Below are positions 1 to 8,375 of a stretch of 64,000 nucleotides of DNA, piece by piece. The position numbers and the translations under genes are program-made. Positions within the stretch are counted from its first letter, which is position 1. Each line of letters begins with the position of its first letter. The stretch is from JAHEKD01 sp965204695 (GTDB lineage: Bacteria > Pseudomonadota > Gammaproteobacteria > Arenicellales > JAHEKD01). Where the stretch lies: the NCBI GenBank assembly GCA_965204695.1, contig OZ242007.1:2108001-2172000 (forward strand), read 5' to 3'. Below the pieces are notes generated by a model. It did no database searches. It saw only the letters and a program-made list of their open reading frames with translations, and was not told the DNA's origin.

Positions 1-251
1 GCTATACCGAGGATCAAGATATTTCGATTAATGGCAGTATAATTCCCGCACATGCAACCAAGGGCCGGGGTCACATTGCTTTTGAAGCCTGTGACGGAGA
101 CTATGAACAGCACAAACAAAAGATCATTGATTTGAATATTGAAATTGAAAGTGAAATTGATTGGCCCAGCGGCAAAAGATCATTTTATTTTCGTGATCCT
201 GACCAGCACAGTATTGAGATTGTTGAATATGGTTTTTGGGAACGACCATGA
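1..251 (+). CDS. VOC-family (glyoxalase-like) protein, 5' end outside window
   Basis: Reading in frame from base 3 gives about 82 residues ending at the TGA at 249-251. The tail contains 'SFYFRDPDQHSIEIVEYG', the usual last strand of vicinal-oxygen-chelate proteins, where the final Glu (in IEI) binds the metal. The family includes glyoxalase I, fosfomycin-resistance proteins and ring-cleavage dioxygenases, and the substrate cannot be told from this fragment. The stop overlaps the start of the next gene (ATGA), so the two are probably translated together. The first domain half lies outside the window. Confidence 0.8.
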   Translation, partial: YTEDQDISINGSIIPAHATKGRGHIAFEACDGDYEQHKQKIIDLNIEIESEIDWPSGKRSFYFRDPDQHSIEIVEYGFWERP

Positions 252-1552
252 CTTGTGATTTGTTTACTTCCGATTTCAAAACACAACCTTATTGGTGGGA
301 TGACGCTCCCAGGCCGGAACCAGAATCACAAGATATACCAAAATCAATTGATGTGATCATAGTCGGTTCGGGCTATACCGGACTAAATGCTGCCATTCAA
401 ACTGCCCGGGGTGGGCGGTCTACCTTGGTATTGGACAAAGAAACCATTGGCTGGGGCTGCAGCTCACGCAATGGCGGACATGTTAGTAATAGTTTAAAAC
501 CTGAATTTGCTCCACTAGCCAAGCGAATTGGTGCTGAGGCCGCTAAGGGAGTTTTGCAGGAAGGCCTAAATGCACTTCAATATATTGATGATTTGGTCAA
601 ACAAGAAAATCTGGATATCGACTGGAAGCGATGTGGCCGCTTTTACGGCGCCCATAATCCACGCCAATTTAAACTCATGGTTGAGCACAAAGCCCAAACG
701 GATGAACTGGATTATTTAAAATTACCCTATTTTATCGTTGATCCAAAAGACACCCATACCGAAATTGGCACTGATTTTTATCATGGTGGCAAGGTTTATC
801 CTGATGTCGGATCATTACATCCAGGCAAGTATTCGCTGGAATTATTACGCCTAGCTAAAACTTCCGGTGCACAAGTGATTGGAAACTGTGAAGTCACTGA
901 CATCAGCAAACAGAATAATGGCTTTCTAATCACGACCGCTAACGGCCAAGTTACAGCTCGTGACGTAGTAATTGCGACGAATGGTTATACCGGTAAGCTC
1001 TTCCCCTGGTTAAAACGGCGGGTTATTCCAATCGGTAGTTACATTATTGCCACCGAACCATTAGCGCCTGAATTAATGAACGAGTTACTTCCAACCCGAC
1101 GAGTAATCGTTGATTCCCGAACTCTAGTTTACTATTACCGTGCCTGCCCAGAAGATAAACGAATTTTATATGGCGGTCGTGTGGCATTGAGTGAAGGTGA
1201 TCCATTGAAAAGTGCTCCTATACTTCATAAACGGATGTGTGAAGTTTTCCCTCAACTAAATAGTACAAAAATCTCTCATACATGGATGGGTTTTGTTGCA
1301 TTTACTTTTGATACCATGCCTCATTTCGGTAAGCACAACGGGATGTATTTCTGCATGGGTTACTGTGGTTCAGGAGTGTCCTTAGCCAGTTATTTTGGGC
1401 GCAAGCTTGGTTTACAAGTCATCGATGATAAAGAAGGCGAGACACCTTTGGCTAACGTCGAATTTCAATCACGCCCTTATTACAATGGTAAACCCTGGTT
1501 CCTGGCACCCAGCATTGCTTATTATCAACTGCGGGATAGATTACCGATCTAG
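248..1552 (+). CDS. FAD-dependent amine/amino-acid oxidoreductase (DadA/PuuB-like)
   Basis: 434 residues. A Rossmann motif VGSGYTG at about residues 39-45 binds FAD, followed by the CSSRNGGHV segment typical of the DAO family that includes gamma-glutamylputrescine oxidase and glycine/D-amino-acid oxidases. A C-terminal FAD-contact segment, GYCGSGVSLASYFG, is also present. Such enzymes oxidise a C-N bond and pass electrons to oxygen or quinone. I start at ATG 248, which overlaps the preceding TGA, rather than at a TTG twelve bases upstream. The gene converges on the HAD gene with only one base between the stops. The substrate is not resolved; a polyamine or small amine is a guess from family resemblance. 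Confidence 0.85.
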   Translation: MTCDLFTSDFKTQPYWWDDAPRPEPESQDIPKSIDVIIVGSGYTGLNAAIQTARGGRSTLVLDKETIGWGCSSRNGGHVSNSLKPEFAPLAKRIGAEAAKGVLQEGLNALQYIDDLVKQENLDIDWKRCGRFYGAHNPRQFKLMVEHKAQTDELDYLKLPYFIVDPKDTHTEIGTDFYHGGKVYPDVGSLHPGKYSLELLRLAKTSGAQVIGNCEVTDISKQNNGFLITTANGQVTARDVVIATNGYTGKLFPWLKRRVIPIGSYIIATEPLAPELMNELLPTRRVIVDSRTLVYYYRACPEDKRILYGGRVALSEGDPLKSAPILHKRMCEVFPQLNSTKISHTWMGFVAFTFDTMPHFGKHNGMYFCMGYCGSGVSLASYFGRKLGLQVIDDKEGETPLANVEFQSRPYYNGKPWFLAPSIAYYQLRDRLPI

Positions 1553-1553
1553 A

Positions 1554-2207
1554 TTAGTTTGAGGTTATTTTTGTTAATTGTTCAAAGTTTAATTGGTCAA
1601 GGGAGTCAACAAACATTTCAGCACCTACATATCGATGTTTTGAGACCGGATTACTCTTATCCGGACAAACAACACATTTTATCCCAGCCGCAGAAGCTGC
1701 CTTTAAACCTTGTGGAGAGTCTTCAATCGCAATTACGTGCTCTGGTTTGACCATCATTTTTTCTAACGCATAAAAATATACATCAGGATAAGGCTTGGAA
1801 CGTTTAACAAAGGCACCTGAATAAAACGCTTCGAAATATTGATCGAGATTGAACTTTTCCAGGCATAGTTTGATCGACTCAATTCTGGAACCTGAGGCAA
1901 CACAAAGGCGAGTATGATTCGATAATTCTTTAATCAACTTGTCCGCGCCCGGTTTTATAGCTAGTTCCTGCTGGATCATTTTATCGTAGATGACTTTTTT
2001 GTCCGCTCTGATTTTCTCAGGATCAAGTCTTAGATCATCTAATTGAATCCAGGCTGGCACAGCTACACTGACTTCAAGCCAACGCTGCCAGTCATTTTTC
2101 GTTATCTGATGTCCGTTTTGTGCAAACGCCTTTTGATAGGAACGAAACTGTAATGGCTCTGAATCTACCAGCAAACCATCAAGGTCAAAGATTACGCAAT
2201 CAAGCAT
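1554..2207 (-). CDS. HAD-superfamily phosphatase (subfamily IA, beta-phosphoglucomutase/YniC-like)
   Basis: 217 residues with all four HAD motifs: DLDGLLVDSE near residue 8 (nucleophile Asp and acid/base Asp), the motif II Ser in VASGSR, the motif III Lys in RSKPYPDVY, and IEDSPQGLKAA (motif IV, Mg binding). The helical cap follows motif I, as in subfamily IA. These proteins dephosphorylate small sugar or nucleotide phosphates, and the substrate is not predictable here. The GNAT gene upstream on the same strand ends two bases before this start, so the pair is probably co-transcribed. It converges with the FAD oxidoreductase. Confidence 0.88.
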   Translation of the reverse strand: MLDCVIFDLDGLLVDSEPLQFRSYQKAFAQNGHQITKNDWQRWLEVSVAVPAWIQLDDLRLDPEKIRADKKVIYDKMIQQELAIKPGADKLIKELSNHTRLCVASGSRIESIKLCLEKFNLDQYFEAFYSGAFVKRSKPYPDVYFYALEKMMVKPEHVIAIEDSPQGLKAASAAGIKCVVCPDKSNPVSKHRYVGAEMFVDSLDQLNFEQLTKITSN

Positions 2208-2209
2208 GC

Positions 2210-2653
2210 TTAGACGTCACTTCTAATGATATAAGCTTGTTTTTGATCAGCTCTGAATCCACAACTTCGATAAAAGCTGTGTGTTGATTTATCACAGCGT
2301 CCGGTCAATAACATGATTTTATAACAGTCTTCTCTCCAAGCTCGATCGATTACATTTTTCATCATTTTCTTGCCAATCCCTTGTCGTCTATGGTTTTGAT
2401 CGGTGACAACATTTTCTATCAACGCATAGGGACGAGCACCTCTAGTTAAATTTGGAATAATATTGAGGTAAATACAGCCAATAATTTCGTTGGATTTTGA
2501 AGCGATGATGATATCTAAACCACGCGTATTTATTATTCGATTATAAACTGCCTCGTGCGTGCCCAAAGATTTTGGATCATCCGGATTTAATTGTTCCAGC
2601 AGTTTTAATACCTGATTAAAATCTCCTGCCTGGGCTTTTCTTATTTTTATCAT
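2210..2653 (-). CDS. GNAT N-acetyltransferase
   Basis: 147 residues from the ATG at 2653 (MIKIRKAQAGDF). A longer reading to 2755 would add 34 residues that do not resemble the family, and the annotated start matches the usual first strand of the fold. The acetyl-CoA loop motif RRQGIGKK follows VVTDQNHR, and the C-terminal 'FYRSCGFR' strand is typical. Acetylates an unknown amine using acetyl-CoA. It is followed two bases later by the HAD gene and preceded by the secreted-protein gene, whose stop lies 28 bases upstream. Confidence 0.82.
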   Translation of the reverse strand: MIKIRKAQAGDFNQVLKLLEQLNPDDPKSLGTHEAVYNRIINTRGLDIIIASKSNEIIGCIYLNIIPNLTRGARPYALIENVVTDQNHRRQGIGKKMMKNVIDRAWREDCYKIMLLTGRCDKSTHSFYRSCGFRADQKQAYIIRSDV

Positions 2654-2681
2654 GATAGGTTTGAAATCTGAACATCTTGCA

Positions 2682-3677
2682 TTAATCAAACAAAAGTAAA
2701 GGAAGTATAGAATCGATAACTCTAGATTCCGGCACTGGTTGTAACGGTCCTGCATCTAACTCCTCACGCATTAGCAATAACTGCTTCACTGCGGCCAGCA
2801 CCGTATTTTCAGCATCCTCAGGTACATAGTGAAGTTTACTCTCGCCAAATGTGTAATTTGCTGGAACGAAGATAAAATTATTACTACGCAGCCAACCTGT
2901 CGGCAAAAGGTTTTTATTTTCGTTGTAGATAGTTTGAATCATTCGCTTTACATAAAATACATAACGATCTTCCAGGTAATCATCCGGAAGTGGTGGCATC
3001 AGAACTAAAAGGATTTTGTTATTGTCATGAGCCCACTTTGCAAAAGGCGCCACATGCTGGGCAATATTCCCAACTGTATTATGTGGAATATATTCAATAG
3101 TAACGCCATCTAGGATATCTGTAACAGTTTCCAAATGTGCTTGATTCCGCACCCAGGAGCGTGTGTTCATAATAATTTTTTTATCTGGGAAACGGGCCTT
3201 TAGACGCAATATTTCACCGCGTGTTAGCATCGAATCAACCACCCCCGCCTCGGCTAGTGCATCAGCCGTTGCCTGACCTTGTACACTGACACGCTCGTGG
3301 TACTCATAAAGAACGAATACATAAGGGACTGTAAACCCGAAGAACTCAATGAAATCGATATCGCCCTGGCTACCATTCCAGTTTATGGTTGGATATGGAA
3401 TTTCAGAAATTGCCCGTTTTTGCCTGAAATTATTGTAAATAGCTGTTTGTTGTTCTCTAGTCAACAAACCAATTGGTACATGATTCGCCAATGGACCCCA
3501 GCTGTTTTCGGCTACATAAGGCCACTTACTGCCATCACCCAAAGCAATGGAAATACTATGTGCTGCTGTGGAACCAAGCCCAACAGCCACCTCATAGGCG
3601 TGAACAATGGAAAAACAAATCAGCGTAAAGCCTGTAACTATAAATTGCGTAAATAACTTCTGTACATTTCTAACCAT
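2682..3677 (-). CDS. Secreted protein of unknown function with an unusual hydrophobic C-terminal tail
   Basis: 331 residues. An N-terminal signal peptide (about residues 1-27: basic MVRNVQK, hydrophobic core, cleavage near VHA) sends it out of the cytoplasm. The body contains alternating hydrophobic strands with Trp/His/Asp (for example MPPLPDDYLEDR and SWVRNQAH). This resembles an alpha/beta hydrolase or a sugar-active barrel, but I recognise no family motif. The protein ends in a Pro/Ser linker, then 'IDSILPLLLFD': a short hydrophobic stretch closing on Asp, with no basic tail. The M43 metalloprotease encoded near 36.1 kb ends the same way. The gene probably has its own promoter in the 190-base gap upstream. 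Confidence 0.75.
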   Translation of the reverse strand: MVRNVQKLFTQFIVTGFTLICFSIVHAYEVAVGLGSTAAHSISIALGDGSKWPYVAENSWGPLANHVPIGLLTREQQTAIYNNFRQKRAISEIPYPTINWNGSQGDIDFIEFFGFTVPYVFVLYEYHERVSVQGQATADALAEAGVVDSMLTRGEILRLKARFPDKKIIMNTRSWVRNQAHLETVTDILDGVTIEYIPHNTVGNIAQHVAPFAKWAHDNNKILLVLMPPLPDDYLEDRYVFYVKRMIQTIYNENKNLLPTGWLRSNNFIFVPANYTFGESKLHYVPEDAENTVLAAVKQLLLMREELDAGPLQPVPESRVIDSILPLLLFD

Positions 3678-3868
3678 AAACTTACTCTCATAAGCGTGTT
3701 TTCAACGCTTAGTAAAGTTGATTTATTCCCCCGTTAGAAAGCAGTCTATTCTACACCGAGAAGCTTTGGGACTGAAGTTAAGTTTTGCCCATCATTACTA
3801 GAAGCAATAATAGATAATTAATTGAGCACATTTTCTGTCACTTGTGCGAACGCTAATCAACTAAGTAA

Positions 3869-4864
3869 CTAAGCTTTTCGGGCATCAGTTAAATAGTCAG
3901 TAACAAGTTTACGCGCTTTCTTATCCTCGTCGTTGCTTACATATTTGACAAGATTTTTGGATACATAAAAAGGCAATTCTTCTTCTGATTTACGACTCAT
4001 CAACAATGATATTATGGTATTTTTTTCATGAATTCGACCAAGCTCATAAATTACATTTCTATTTAATCCGGTAAGGTCAATAATAATTGCGTGGCAATCA
4101 GATAGTCGATCTAGAAATAATTGCAATATATCATCACCGGCAGGCTCATGTTCATCTAACTTATGAGCGCAAAAACCATTTTTTTCAATTGCCGGGCGTA
4201 CAACTTTTCGGTAGAAATTATCATGTCCCTTATCGGTGAAGTCCATTAAGACGAGGCAGCGACGTCGTGTTTTTCTCAGAACAGTGTCAGCAATATCATT
4301 GCAAAGCTTTTGCCATTGTTTTTCTGTTTTTGGTGGATTGTCGAGCCGGCTTGACAAAGACTTGTCAAGTTCGAGTGATTTTTTGAAGAATTCCCTGTCT
4401 GATTCCCATGATGCGGATGAATCTGTACCAGAAAATCCAATTGGTAAAACTGTACGTCCCAATGCCATTGCTAGTTCAAGAACTGTTTCAGTATGTCCTT
4501 CACCTTCAATCGTAACTATTGCATCGACTTGATTAACAAGTTGAAACCTTCTGGAACGTGGTGAACCACGGAGCCATATCGATTTCCCCCTCGACTCTCT
4601 ATCAACACCTTTTCGTTTTTTTTCTGGTAACCAAGTTTGAAGACGATCTTCGAGCTTTTGACCTGCTTCTTTAACAAATGCCAATGTCGATTCGTACGCG
4701 GCCTGATCAACGGATGTGGCGTTGTCATCTTGGTCATAAATACCACCATTAATCAGGACAACATGCGGATCTTTCAGAAACGCATTGCACAAATAATTAA
4801 CTAACTTAATATTTTCTTGTGATAATTTTTTACTACCATAAAGTGCAATTTTTGTTTCGGCCAT
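3869..4864 (-). CDS. SLOG domain + nucleoside-deoxyribosyltransferase/TIR-like domain protein (putative defence)
   Basis: 331 residues from ATG 4864, chosen because GGAGAG lies about eight bases upstream; an ATG 30 bases earlier lacks that. Residues 1-165 form a SLOG-type Rossmann domain: IALYGSKKLS, VVLINGGI, then DAIVTIEGEGHTETVLELA and VLPIGFSGTDSSASW. The C-terminal third (from about residue 200, CLVLMDFTDKG) is a nucleoside 2-deoxyribosyltransferase/TIR-like fold with AIIIDLTGLNRNVIYELG, whose Glu occupies the usual catalytic place. SLOG domains in Thoeris ThsA bind TIR-made nucleotide signals. Its neighbour (4946-5848) is a TIR-like protein, so a signal-sensing effector is plausible, but this is inference. 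The gene lies in a one-direction array of cassette-like genes. Confidence 0.8.
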   Translation of the reverse strand: MAETKIALYGSKKLSQENIKLVNYLCNAFLKDPHVVLINGGIYDQDDNATSVDQAAYESTLAFVKEAGQKLEDRLQTWLPEKKRKGVDRESRGKSIWLRGSPRSRRFQLVNQVDAIVTIEGEGHTETVLELAMALGRTVLPIGFSGTDSSASWESDREFFKKSLELDKSLSSRLDNPPKTEKQWQKLCNDIADTVLRKTRRRCLVLMDFTDKGHDNFYRKVVRPAIEKNGFCAHKLDEHEPAGDDILQLFLDRLSDCHAIIIDLTGLNRNVIYELGRIHEKNTIISLLMSRKSEEELPFYVSKNLVKYVSNDEDKKARKLVTDYLTDARKA

Positions 4865-4945
4865 AACATTCTCTCTCCAAGACCTCATTGACATGTAACG
4901 ACTGTTATGTCTTTATATTCACTTTCAGTTGAACAACGGAACAGC

Positions 4946-5848
4946 TCACAAATTCTCAACGAAACGGTCCAGTTGTTGATCAAGCGCTTCTAAATTAGCC
5001 AAATCAGGCAATGGAGCGTAAATCGAGCCTCCGAGATCAGCTGGCATTTTGGCACTTTTTTCTCCACCAAATTCTCGAACCACTAACACTCGTTTGTGCC
5101 CTTTTGCATTTACAAAATAACCAGCTTCAAATACAACGTTATCTCTTGGGGCTGCCATTCCATGTTGACCTTCAAGCTCGTCATCAGCGGTGAAAAGAAA
5201 GATGCCGCCAGTGCAACATTGAGCTGCTTTTTGAATTTGTTCAAGAATGGTACCTGGACCGAATTCTTGCCAGTCAAGAACCTTGGCACCTTTTGACTCT
5301 AGTACTCTTTTTAGATTTTTGGCCGTTCCTGTTGCTTTACTGGAATAACCGAGAAATATATCGTATCTTTCTTCCAGATCTCTGATCCATGGATTGAAGT
5401 TCTGATTAAAGTAAGGACTGTCTAACCAATCCGAATCTGCACCCGGAGGAATCTCACAAATCTGGGACGAGCTCTGATCGAATGCGCCCCTCCACGCAAT
5501 GCCACGTTCAAGTACCATCAAAGTTGGGATGCCCATAGCGTGTGCAACGCCAGCTTCGTAATGGGTAAATTCACTTGCATGAGCGTCGTTATCATACTTC
5601 CATCGGGGGTACCCTATCATTACTGCACCAACAGCACCACTTACCGCTTCTTTCACTTTATCTACAGTCCAAGGCACTTCACGGCGCACTAAAGCTGCAA
5701 ATTCCTGGGGAACCGTAGGAAAGAAAATAATCGGTTCGTATCCACCATCAATTACCCGTTTGATGATGCCCCATTTAACTTCGTTTTGCCTGTCATCAAG
5801 GCGTGAATCATGGGTAAGGCTAATAAAGACCCTTCGTTTAACCGTCAT
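4946..5848 (-). CDS. Tandem TIR-like protein; C-terminal CAP12/PycTIR-type TIR domain (putative NADase)
   Basis: 300 residues, start supported by GAGGAG eight bases upstream. Residues 1-125 form a deoxyribosyltransferase/TIR-like domain (VFISLTHDSR; AVGAVMIGYPRW; FTHYEAGVAHAMGIPTL). Residues 160-300 match the TIR-like nucleotide-binding domain of PF10137: DIFLGYSS, an FGPGTILEQI helix, GGIFLFTADDE, then PRDNVVFEAGYFVNAKGHKR, in which the Glu is the expected NAD-cleaving residue, then MPADLGGSIYAPL. PF10137 domains are known as NAD-degrading or signalling modules in CBASS and Pycsar defence. It sits between the SLOG protein and a small membrane protein on the same strand, with short gaps (81 and 89 bases). 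Confidence 0.82.
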   Translation of the reverse strand: MTVKRRVFISLTHDSRLDDRQNEVKWGIIKRVIDGGYEPIIFFPTVPQEFAALVRREVPWTVDKVKEAVSGAVGAVMIGYPRWKYDNDAHASEFTHYEAGVAHAMGIPTLMVLERGIAWRGAFDQSSSQICEIPPGADSDWLDSPYFNQNFNPWIRDLEERYDIFLGYSSKATGTAKNLKRVLESKGAKVLDWQEFGPGTILEQIQKAAQCCTGGIFLFTADDELEGQHGMAAPRDNVVFEAGYFVNAKGHKRVLVVREFGGEKSAKMPADLGGSIYAPLPDLANLEALDQQLDRFVENL

Positions 5849-5937
5849 TTGTATTGCTCCTCAAAGTTCATGTGATTCTCTATTGCAATGTTTCAAAATC
5901 TTAACGCCTAAAACTATGCATCCGCTGGCTTGGCTAA

Positions 5938-6528
5938 TCATGTTTGCTCTGTGTACCCATTATGTTGCTCATCCTGGGTATAACCAAGCCCTTTTTTGTT
6001 TTTAACAGCTTTTAGCTTTTCGAGAAAATTTCTAACAAACAAAACAAAAAACGATACCGCGTATACGATGAAAAGTGTAATCACAATATAAAAGACCAGT
6101 TTATCACCTTCATTTATCACTTGATGATTTAAGACAATGAGAAGATTCAGCATTATAAAAGGAAGAGGCATGGCAATCTCAAGCAATGATAGGCTGTACC
6201 ATGGAGAAGGTCCTTTCTCTGACCGCTGTTGAGTCCAGGGGTAGAGCTTTAGTTGCTCCTCAAGTTTTCGAATTACCCTGCCTTTGGCGTTCATCAAGTT
6301 TCGATAGTAATTTGATATATACGTCCATATCAAACATAGACCGATTCCCAAACCAGCTAAGCAAAGCGCACTATAAGTATTATGCGTTCCTATTGTAAAG
6401 TAAGATTCGACAGTGAGCAGTCCGGAGTTAGCAACAAGAAACATCTTATTCAAATCCTCTCGTCGCCCTACTGTTACGTCAGCCAGTTCGATATATTTTT
6501 GTGCCCAACGGTATTGGTATTCGTCCAT
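5938..6528 (-). CDS. Small multi-pass membrane protein, possibly RipA-like octameric family
   Basis: 196 residues from ATG 6528 (MDEYQYRW), chosen because GGGAG lies eight bases upstream; the ATG 15 bases earlier has no such site. Three or four hydrophobic segments: about 50-75 (YSALCLAGLGIGLCLIW), 115-135, and 145-170. After the second half of the first segment comes YRNLMNAKGRVIRKLEEQL, a Tyr-Arg/Asn-Ala-Lys/Leu-Glu pattern I associate with small RipA-like membrane proteins often found beside defence genes; this family call is tentative. As the third gene of the SLOG/TIR cluster it could be a membrane effector or sensor. A CRP-like site lies 258-273 bases upstream. Confidence 0.65.
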   Translation of the reverse strand: MDEYQYRWAQKYIELADVTVGRREDLNKMFLVANSGLLTVESYFTIGTHNTYSALCLAGLGIGLCLIWTYISNYYRNLMNAKGRVIRKLEEQLKLYPWTQQRSEKGPSPWYSLSLLEIAMPLPFIMLNLLIVLNHQVINEGDKLVFYIVITLFIVYAVSFFVLFVRNFLEKLKAVKNKKGLGYTQDEQHNGYTEQT

Positions 6529-6543
6529 TGTAATTTCTCCCAT

Positions 6544-6828
6544 GACACTGGGAATAATAGATTGTCAACATAATGTTTTATACTCAAAGACCTGTGATTG
6601 AATATATTTTTTTGCCAGAATCTTCTCTGGTTCTGTTGTGGCCGCTTGTTATGTATATTGCCCTGTGTCATCTTTATTAGTCTGTTTGCGCCTAGTCATG
6701 GTAAATCTAAACCCCCAGTTTGGCGCTTTCATTTTTAATCGATAACTTAATGTTTTCAGTTGTAGCATAGTATTTAATCAATGGCTGTGACATATCCCAC
6801 AAATCACAGTATTTTTTCTTTTGCTTTT
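6544..6828. promoter_or_regulatory. Upstream region with a CRP-like box shared with another cassette
   Basis: No gene seen. Bases 6735-6801 resemble 10340-10390 upstream of the DUF4157 gene: both carry 'tttcagttgtagcat' or a one-base variant, an AT-rich spacer, then TGTGA-N6-[CT]CACA. Here the box is TGTGA CATATC CCACA at 6786-6801, one base from the CRP consensus. On the minus strand it lies roughly 260-270 bases upstream of the membrane-protein start at 6528. Short reading frames in this stretch have no support. Confidence 0.45.
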
Positions 6829-6898
6829 TTAATCACTAACGAAGGTTGGCTTATTATGGGATTGCATGCAAAGCAAAATAGATATCTCGCCGTTTACG
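6829..6898 (+). repeat. R2 repeat, eroded copy
   Basis: Contains 'aatcactaacgaaggttgg' and 'atctcgccgtttacggcg', matching the start and the hairpin of the R2 element seen at 16383-16456, but with an altered middle. It runs directly into R1 copy A. Confidence 0.5.
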
Positions 6899-7141
6899 GC
6901 GTCATTTATTATCGTTCGCGTAAGGATGAGAATACCACAGACTTGTCCCGGCTCTTCGACACTATAACTCAATGCCGGGCTTGCCCGTGGATGAATGAGT
7001 CTATATAGATTAAACATCACAAATGATAGCAATGTGATGTTCACCGGGCCAGCCCTAAAGGGCTGTTACGGTAAGCACCCCGTGTTTAACCGGATTTTAG
7101 TAATTATATTGAGGTTCCGGCACAAGCCCGGGGGAATCTAT
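6899..7141 (+). repeat. R1 structured repeat, copy A (long form)
   Basis: Begins near 'ttattatcgttcgcgtaagg' and ends at 'gggggaatcta'. In order: a long imperfect hairpin (left arm ACTTGTCCCGGC, right arm GCCGGGCTTGCCCGTGG), the constant 'atgaatgagt', stem AACATCAC/GTGATGTT, stem CAGCCC-TAAA-GGGCTG, and a long final hairpin opening CCCCGTG and closing CCCGGGG, with CCGGATTT paired to GTTCCGG inside. The long final hairpin is shared with copies B, C and F; copies D, E and G have a short version. Confidence 0.85.
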
Positions 7142-7154
7142 TTAATAAAAATTA

Positions 7155-7244
7155 AGTGAACGTTTTTATTCAAAATTTACATAGTACTTACGCTCTGTCA
7201 ACACGAAACCAAGCGGGTGGTTAGCTGGATTGGCATGTTAGATT
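7155..7244 (-). other. Possible attC-like site of the AlkD cassette (weak)
   Basis: On the minus strand, TCTAAC (R''-like) begins within two bases of the TGA of the AlkD gene. About 80 bases on, 'ttttgaataaaaacgttcact' resembles the L'-R' end. The R' box departs from GTTRRRY and the inner stem is poor, so this call rests mostly on position and on the better sites nearby. Confidence 0.35.
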
Positions 7245-7951
7245 CATATTCTCCCCTCTAAATACTGTTTACGCTGTTGTTCTGGAAATTTTTCTATTGC
7301 ATGACGAAGCATGATACGCGGCATCTTTTTATAAAACGATTTTAAGAACTTTTCCTCGATGGCGATATCGCGTTTGCCTATCTCTCTCAACATCCATCCG
7401 ACCGCTTTATGTATTAAATCCTCCTTGTCATTGATGAGCTGCTTCGAAATGCTAAGCGCATCATCGAACTGATTGTCTCGAATGAATTGAAATGTGGACA
7501 TGATAGCTATACGTCTTTCCCAAAGGCTGTCGGATTGCACTAATCTATACAGAATTTGTCTGTCTTTATCTTCAAGATATGCACCAACAATTTTATGGGC
7601 TGAACAGTCGACCAAATCCCAATTGTTAATGTAATGAGTATTATTCAGATAGATACGGTAAATTGTCTTTTTCTCATTCTCATTGCCCTTGGCGAATTTG
7701 TGAACCAAAAGCAGCAGTGAAAATAGTCGCTCTTCATGGAAAGAAGACATCAATAACTCTTGTATATCTTCTAATGCAGTTTGCTGAAAATTCTTGATAT
7801 GTCGTCGAAGAACAGGAACCCGGATACCAAGAAATTGATCGCCTTCACCATATTGACCCTCGCCTGTTTTGAAGAAACGCTGTGAATGCTCCGCTATATC
7901 TCGATTAGCCAGGCTTCTTAGTAGTGTTTGTTTGATTTCTTTTACCGTCAA
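7244..7951 (-). CDS. DNA alkylation repair protein (AlkD-like)
   Basis: 235 residues. The N-terminus aligns with the AlkD family (AEHSQRFFKTGEGQYGEGD, FLGIRVPVLRRHIK), and the rest is a run of HEAT-like helices with the family's conserved NNWDLVDCSAHKIVGAYL and KAVGWMLREIGKR. AlkD-type glycosylases remove positively charged N3/N7-alkyl purines without base flipping. The start is TTG at 7951, the only start that leaves the family's N-terminus intact. It has no clear ribosome binding site and lies about 21 bases after an attC-like box (7973-7979), as is common for integron cassettes. Confidence 0.88.
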   Translation of the reverse strand: MTVKEIKQTLLRSLANRDIAEHSQRFFKTGEGQYGEGDQFLGIRVPVLRRHIKNFQQTALEDIQELLMSSFHEERLFSLLLLVHKFAKGNENEKKTIYRIYLNNTHYINNWDLVDCSAHKIVGAYLEDKDRQILYRLVQSDSLWERRIAIMSTFQFIRDNQFDDALSISKQLINDKEDLIHKAVGWMLREIGKRDIAIEEKFLKSFYKKMPRIMLRHAIEKFPEQQRKQYLEGRI

Positions 7952-7972
7952 TTTAGTAATAATTGAGCCGGC

Positions 7973-8028
7973 ATGTAACGTTTGAAGTCATAGCTGGATT
8001 ACCGGCAAGTCGGGCTGACTTGTTATGC
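7973..8028 (-). other. attC-like site (cassette recombination site)
   Basis: Minus strand: GCATAAC (R'' box, plus-strand 8022-8028), then inverted-repeat material containing CCGACTTGCCGG, then 'gacttcaaacgttacatg' with R' box GTTACAT (plus-strand 7973-7979). It begins about ten bases after the frame-corrected stop (8038) of the membrane-protein gene, the normal place for a cassette's attC. The following gene starts 21 bases after R'. Confidence 0.6.
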
Positions 8029-8037
8029 GATATTCTA

Positions 8038-8375
8038 CTACCAAAAGCCCGCGATAAACCAACCAAGCGATATAATTGAACTCAACAAAATCAGTACCCG
8101 TTTACCTGGAGTATCAAATAGATTCTCGTCGAATTTTTTTTCATTTTATCTCCAAACTCCCAAATATCCACCATCATTACGACAGTAAAAAAGATCATTC
8201 CAACTGATATGTGAGTGAGAGACAATCCTCCGAGTCCAACGGCTGGGTTCTGGGCATCCCCTGAAAGCAATTTGGAAATTGCAAAAGCACCCCCATTGAC
8301 CGCGAACAACAGATTATAGCGCCTGTGCTTGCCATTCTCGTATATTTCGATGATATTCCTCTGTTTCTCATCCAT
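8038..8375 (-). pseudogene. Small membrane protein gene with a frameshift at an A8 run
   Basis: From ATG 8375 (AAAGGAG upstream) the frame reads MDEKQRNIIEIYENGKHRRY and two hydrophobic segments (about 20-38 and 50-70), then stops at 8091 with a non-family tail. Shifting frame at the run of eight A (plus-strand T run 8134-8141) gives KFDENLFDTPGKRVLILL and a third membrane helix ending FIAGFW, stopping at 8038 for about 112 residues. The continuation is coherent and the corrected stop sits just before the attC-like site, so it is real coding sequence. The cause may be mutation, an error in the run, or a -1 slip on A8. Function unknown. Confidence 0.7.

Noticed and set aside
3678..3868. A complete attC site after the SLOG gene
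   Set aside because: 'gattagcgttcgcacaag' vaguely resembles an R' end but no R'' partner or stem was found.
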